NCBI GenBank assembly: GCA_009782565.1
Contig: WRIU01000002.1
Span: 124,001 to 188,000, forward strand
DNA: 64,000 nt
Direction of reading: 5' to 3'
Source: Betaproteobacteria bacterium
Lineage (GTDB): Bacteria; Pseudomonadota; Gammaproteobacteria; Burkholderiales; Rhodocyclaceae
Under the pieces are notes generated by a model. That model had not been told where the DNA came from. It worked only from the letters and a program-made list of their open reading frames with translations, and made no database searches. Shown piece after piece: positions 62,285 to 64,000 of this stretch; position 1 is the stretch's first letter; the number at the start of each line of letters is the position of its first letter. The position numbers were made by a program, and so were the translations under genes.

Positions 62285-64000
62285 ATGAAGACACGCGCAA
62301 AAGTACTGGTCGTTAGTACATTTCTGATGTTCTGCCCTCTAATGGAGGCGCAGGCTGGAGCAATCTATCCGATCAACCGGGCAACGATGCTGACCGGCGG
62401 CCGGTTCGATTTCAAGGTGGAATTCGATTCCATCCTCGGTGAAGGGGACGTGAAAGTCCTGATCAATGGACGAAACTACCGGGACGTCTTCGGGAAATCC
62501 GGCGAATGGATTCCCAATGAAGACAACCTGGGAGCTTCCTCGCTGATCGTCAGGGATGTTTATCTGTCCAATCCAGGCAATTACCAGGTGGTCGTCAACG
62601 CCAAGGGCAAAATGGAACAAGTCACTTGGTTAGCGTATGCACCCGCCTCTCAGCCCAAGGTCAAGAACGTCATCCTGTTCATCGGTGACGGCCTGTCTGT
62701 GGCGCACCGCACCGGAGCGCGCATCATGTCCAAGGGGATAACCGAAGGCAGGGCCAATGGTCGCCTGACCATGGACGAATTCCCCTATGCAGCTTTTCTG
62801 GGGACTTCCGGTACGGATTCCATCGCGACCGACAGCGCCAATTCCATGAGCGCCTACATGACCGGCCACAAATCCGCTGTCAACGCAATGGGCGTCTACG
62901 TCAGTCGGGCAAAAGACTCACTGGAGCACCCCCGTCAGGAGACGATGGGAGAACTGATCAGACGGACTTCCAACAAGTCATTGGGGATCGTCAGTGACGC
63001 AGAAATCGAAGACGCCACGCCTGCCGCCGTTGTCGCACATACACGGTTGCGCTCGGACTACGCCGAAATCGTAAATCAGTTCTATGCCATCAAGCCGGAC
63101 GTGCTGATGGGTGGCGGTTCTCTGGCCTTTTTGCCAAAATCGACGCCGGGTTCCAGGCGCAATGATGAAGTCAATTACATCGACAAATTCAAGGCGGCTG
63201 GCTACGAGTTCGTAACCAATGCAGCAGAGTTGAAATCGAAAAGCAAGGGCGCAGCGAAGCTGCTCGGCCTGTTTCACACCGGTAACATGAACGGTTCGCT
63301 GGATCGCCGCATCCTGAAGCACAACGTATCGAGCGGTTTTCAAAATCAGCCTGACTTGACCGAGATGACAGCTGCCGCGCTGGACGTGCTGTCGAAAAAC
63401 AAGGACGGTTTTTTCCTGATGGTAGAAGCGGCCCTGATCGACAAATTCACCCATCCGCTGGACTGGGAACGCGCGTTTTACGACACGATCATGCTGGACA
63501 AGTCCGTAGCCATCGCCAAGGCGTTTGCCCAGAACCGCAATGACACACTGATCATCGTGCTCGGCGATCATACGCACGGGATTTCCATCATCGGTACGGT
63601 CGATGACAGCAAGCCCGGTATCGATGGCCGTGAAAAGGTCGGAACTTACGCCGAGGCAGGCTTCCCCAACTACAAGGACAGCAACGGCGACGGCTACCCC
63701 GATACGCCGAATGTGTCCAAGCGCCTAGCGACGTTCATCAGCAACCACCCGGACTACTATGAAACGTTCAGGCCCAAGATGGACGGCACATTCACACCCG
63801 CCGTTTCAGACGGCAAAGGTGGGTACATCGCCAACGAAGCATACAAAAATGTTCCGGGAGCCGTCTTCCGTCAGGGCAACCTGCCGCGCTCGGCTAACCA
63901 GGGCGTGCACTCGGTCGATGACATGGTCGCGCAGGGATGGGGGCCCGGTGCCGAGGTGCTCCGTGGTTACATGGAAAACGTCGAGCTTTTCCGTGTGATT
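62285..64000 (+). CDS. Secreted alkaline phosphatase (PhoA superfamily), 3' truncated by the window
   Basis: 572 codons visible without a stop, so the gene continues beyond the window. GGAGAGAG lies before the ATG. Signal peptide about 1-24 (MKTRAKVLVVSTFLMFCPLM, ending AQA). An N-terminal beta domain (about 25-120) precedes the phosphatase: NVILFIGDGLS near 132 (first metal Asp), TDSANSMSAYMTGHKS with nucleophile Ser184, VEAALIDKFTH near 379, and GDHTHG at 427-432. The motifs VEAAL...DK and GDHTHG differ from the usual VEGGRIDHA and ADHEHGG, so the enzyme belongs to a divergent group. Divergent from the secretion operon, which may export it. Confidence 0.9.
   Translation, partial: MKTRAKVLVVSTFLMFCPLMEAQAGAIYPINRATMLTGGRFDFKVEFDSILGEGDVKVLINGRNYRDVFGKSGEWIPNEDNLGASSLIVRDVYLSNPGNYQVVVNAKGKMEQVTWLAYAPASQPKVKNVILFIGDGLSVAHRTGARIMSKGITEGRANGRLTMDEFPYAAFLGTSGTDSIATDSANSMSAYMTGHKSAVNAMGVYVSRAKDSLEHPRQETMGELIRRTSNKSLGIVSDAEIEDATPAAVVAHTRLRSDYAEIVNQFYAIKPDVLMGGGSLAFLPKSTPGSRRNDEVNYIDKFKAAGYEFVTNAAELKSKSKGAAKLLGLFHTGNMNGSLDRRILKHNVSSGFQNQPDLTEMTAAALDVLSKNKDGFFLMVEAALIDKFTHPLDWERAFYDTIMLDKSVAIAKAFAQNRNDTLIIVLGDHTHGISIIGTVDDSKPGIDGREKVGTYAEAGFPNYKDSNGDGYPDTPNVSKRLATFISNHPDYYETFRPKMDGTFTPAVSDGKGGYIANEAYKNVPGAVFRQGNLPRSANQGVHSVDDMVAQGWGPGAEVLRGYMENVELFRVI

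Overview
The window looks like chromosome from a Gram-negative betaproteobacterium, probably of the Rhodocyclales/Nitrosomonadales type. The grounds are: a complete dcw cell-wall/division cluster ending in lpxC; an eps polysaccharide locus of the EpsB/D/E/F/G/L type with PEP-CTERM proteins; the block surE-pcm-nlpD-rpoS; the block xseB-ispA-dxs-folE2; and a MurE carrying the meso-diaminopimelate signature DNPR. No exact genus can be named from the sequence alone.

Layout. 1-684 is the tail of a hybrid sensor kinase, followed by RNase P RNA (695-1070) and a cluster of palindromic repeats (1118-1254). 1512-19482 is the dcw cluster in one direction (mraZ, rsmH, ftsL, ftsI, murE, murF, mraY, murD, ftsW, murG, murC, ddl, ftsQ, ftsA, ftsZ, lpxC), mostly with start/stop overlaps; murB is absent. 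19751-29171 is an exopolysaccharide region. On the minus strand it has a polyprenyl glycosylphosphotransferase and two tandemly duplicated PEP-CTERM genes; on the plus strand it has epsL, epsD, epsE, epsF and epsG. No exosortase or further glycosyltransferase lies in the window. 29314-32598 is surE-pcm-nlpD-rpoS, converging on folE2-dxs-ispA-xseB (minus). 36714-42471 carries an HDOD protein, a stomatin/NfeD pair, an asparaginase, metF and a phenylacetate-CoA ligase. 42653-43443 is an IS1-family element inserted into a second copy of the palindromic repeats, next to a MATE transporter. 44984-47202 has a membrane metallophosphoesterase, a small conserved protein and a higBA toxin-antitoxin pair. 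47372-51065 is flgK-flgL plus a lipoprotein gene. 51272-52049 is a decayed acyltransferase. 52053-62024 is a ten-gene type II secretion-like operon (minus) that appears to begin with a PEP-CTERM gene. Divergent from it is a secreted alkaline phosphatase (62285 to the window end) with a possible Pho box.

How it may fit together. Sequences with sigma-54 (-24/-12) promoter geometry stand in front of all three PEP-CTERM genes and in front of flgK. The two tandem PEP-CTERM copies also share a palindrome (TGTGAG-N6-CTCACA or a close variant) about 240-300 bp upstream, the position expected of an enhancer for a sigma-54 activator. The most interesting hypothesis is therefore an RpoN-controlled cell-surface programme that links PEP-CTERM proteins, exopolysaccharide export, a type II secretion machine and flagellar filament junctions. 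This is inferred from sequence only. I found no tRNA genes and no CRISPR array.
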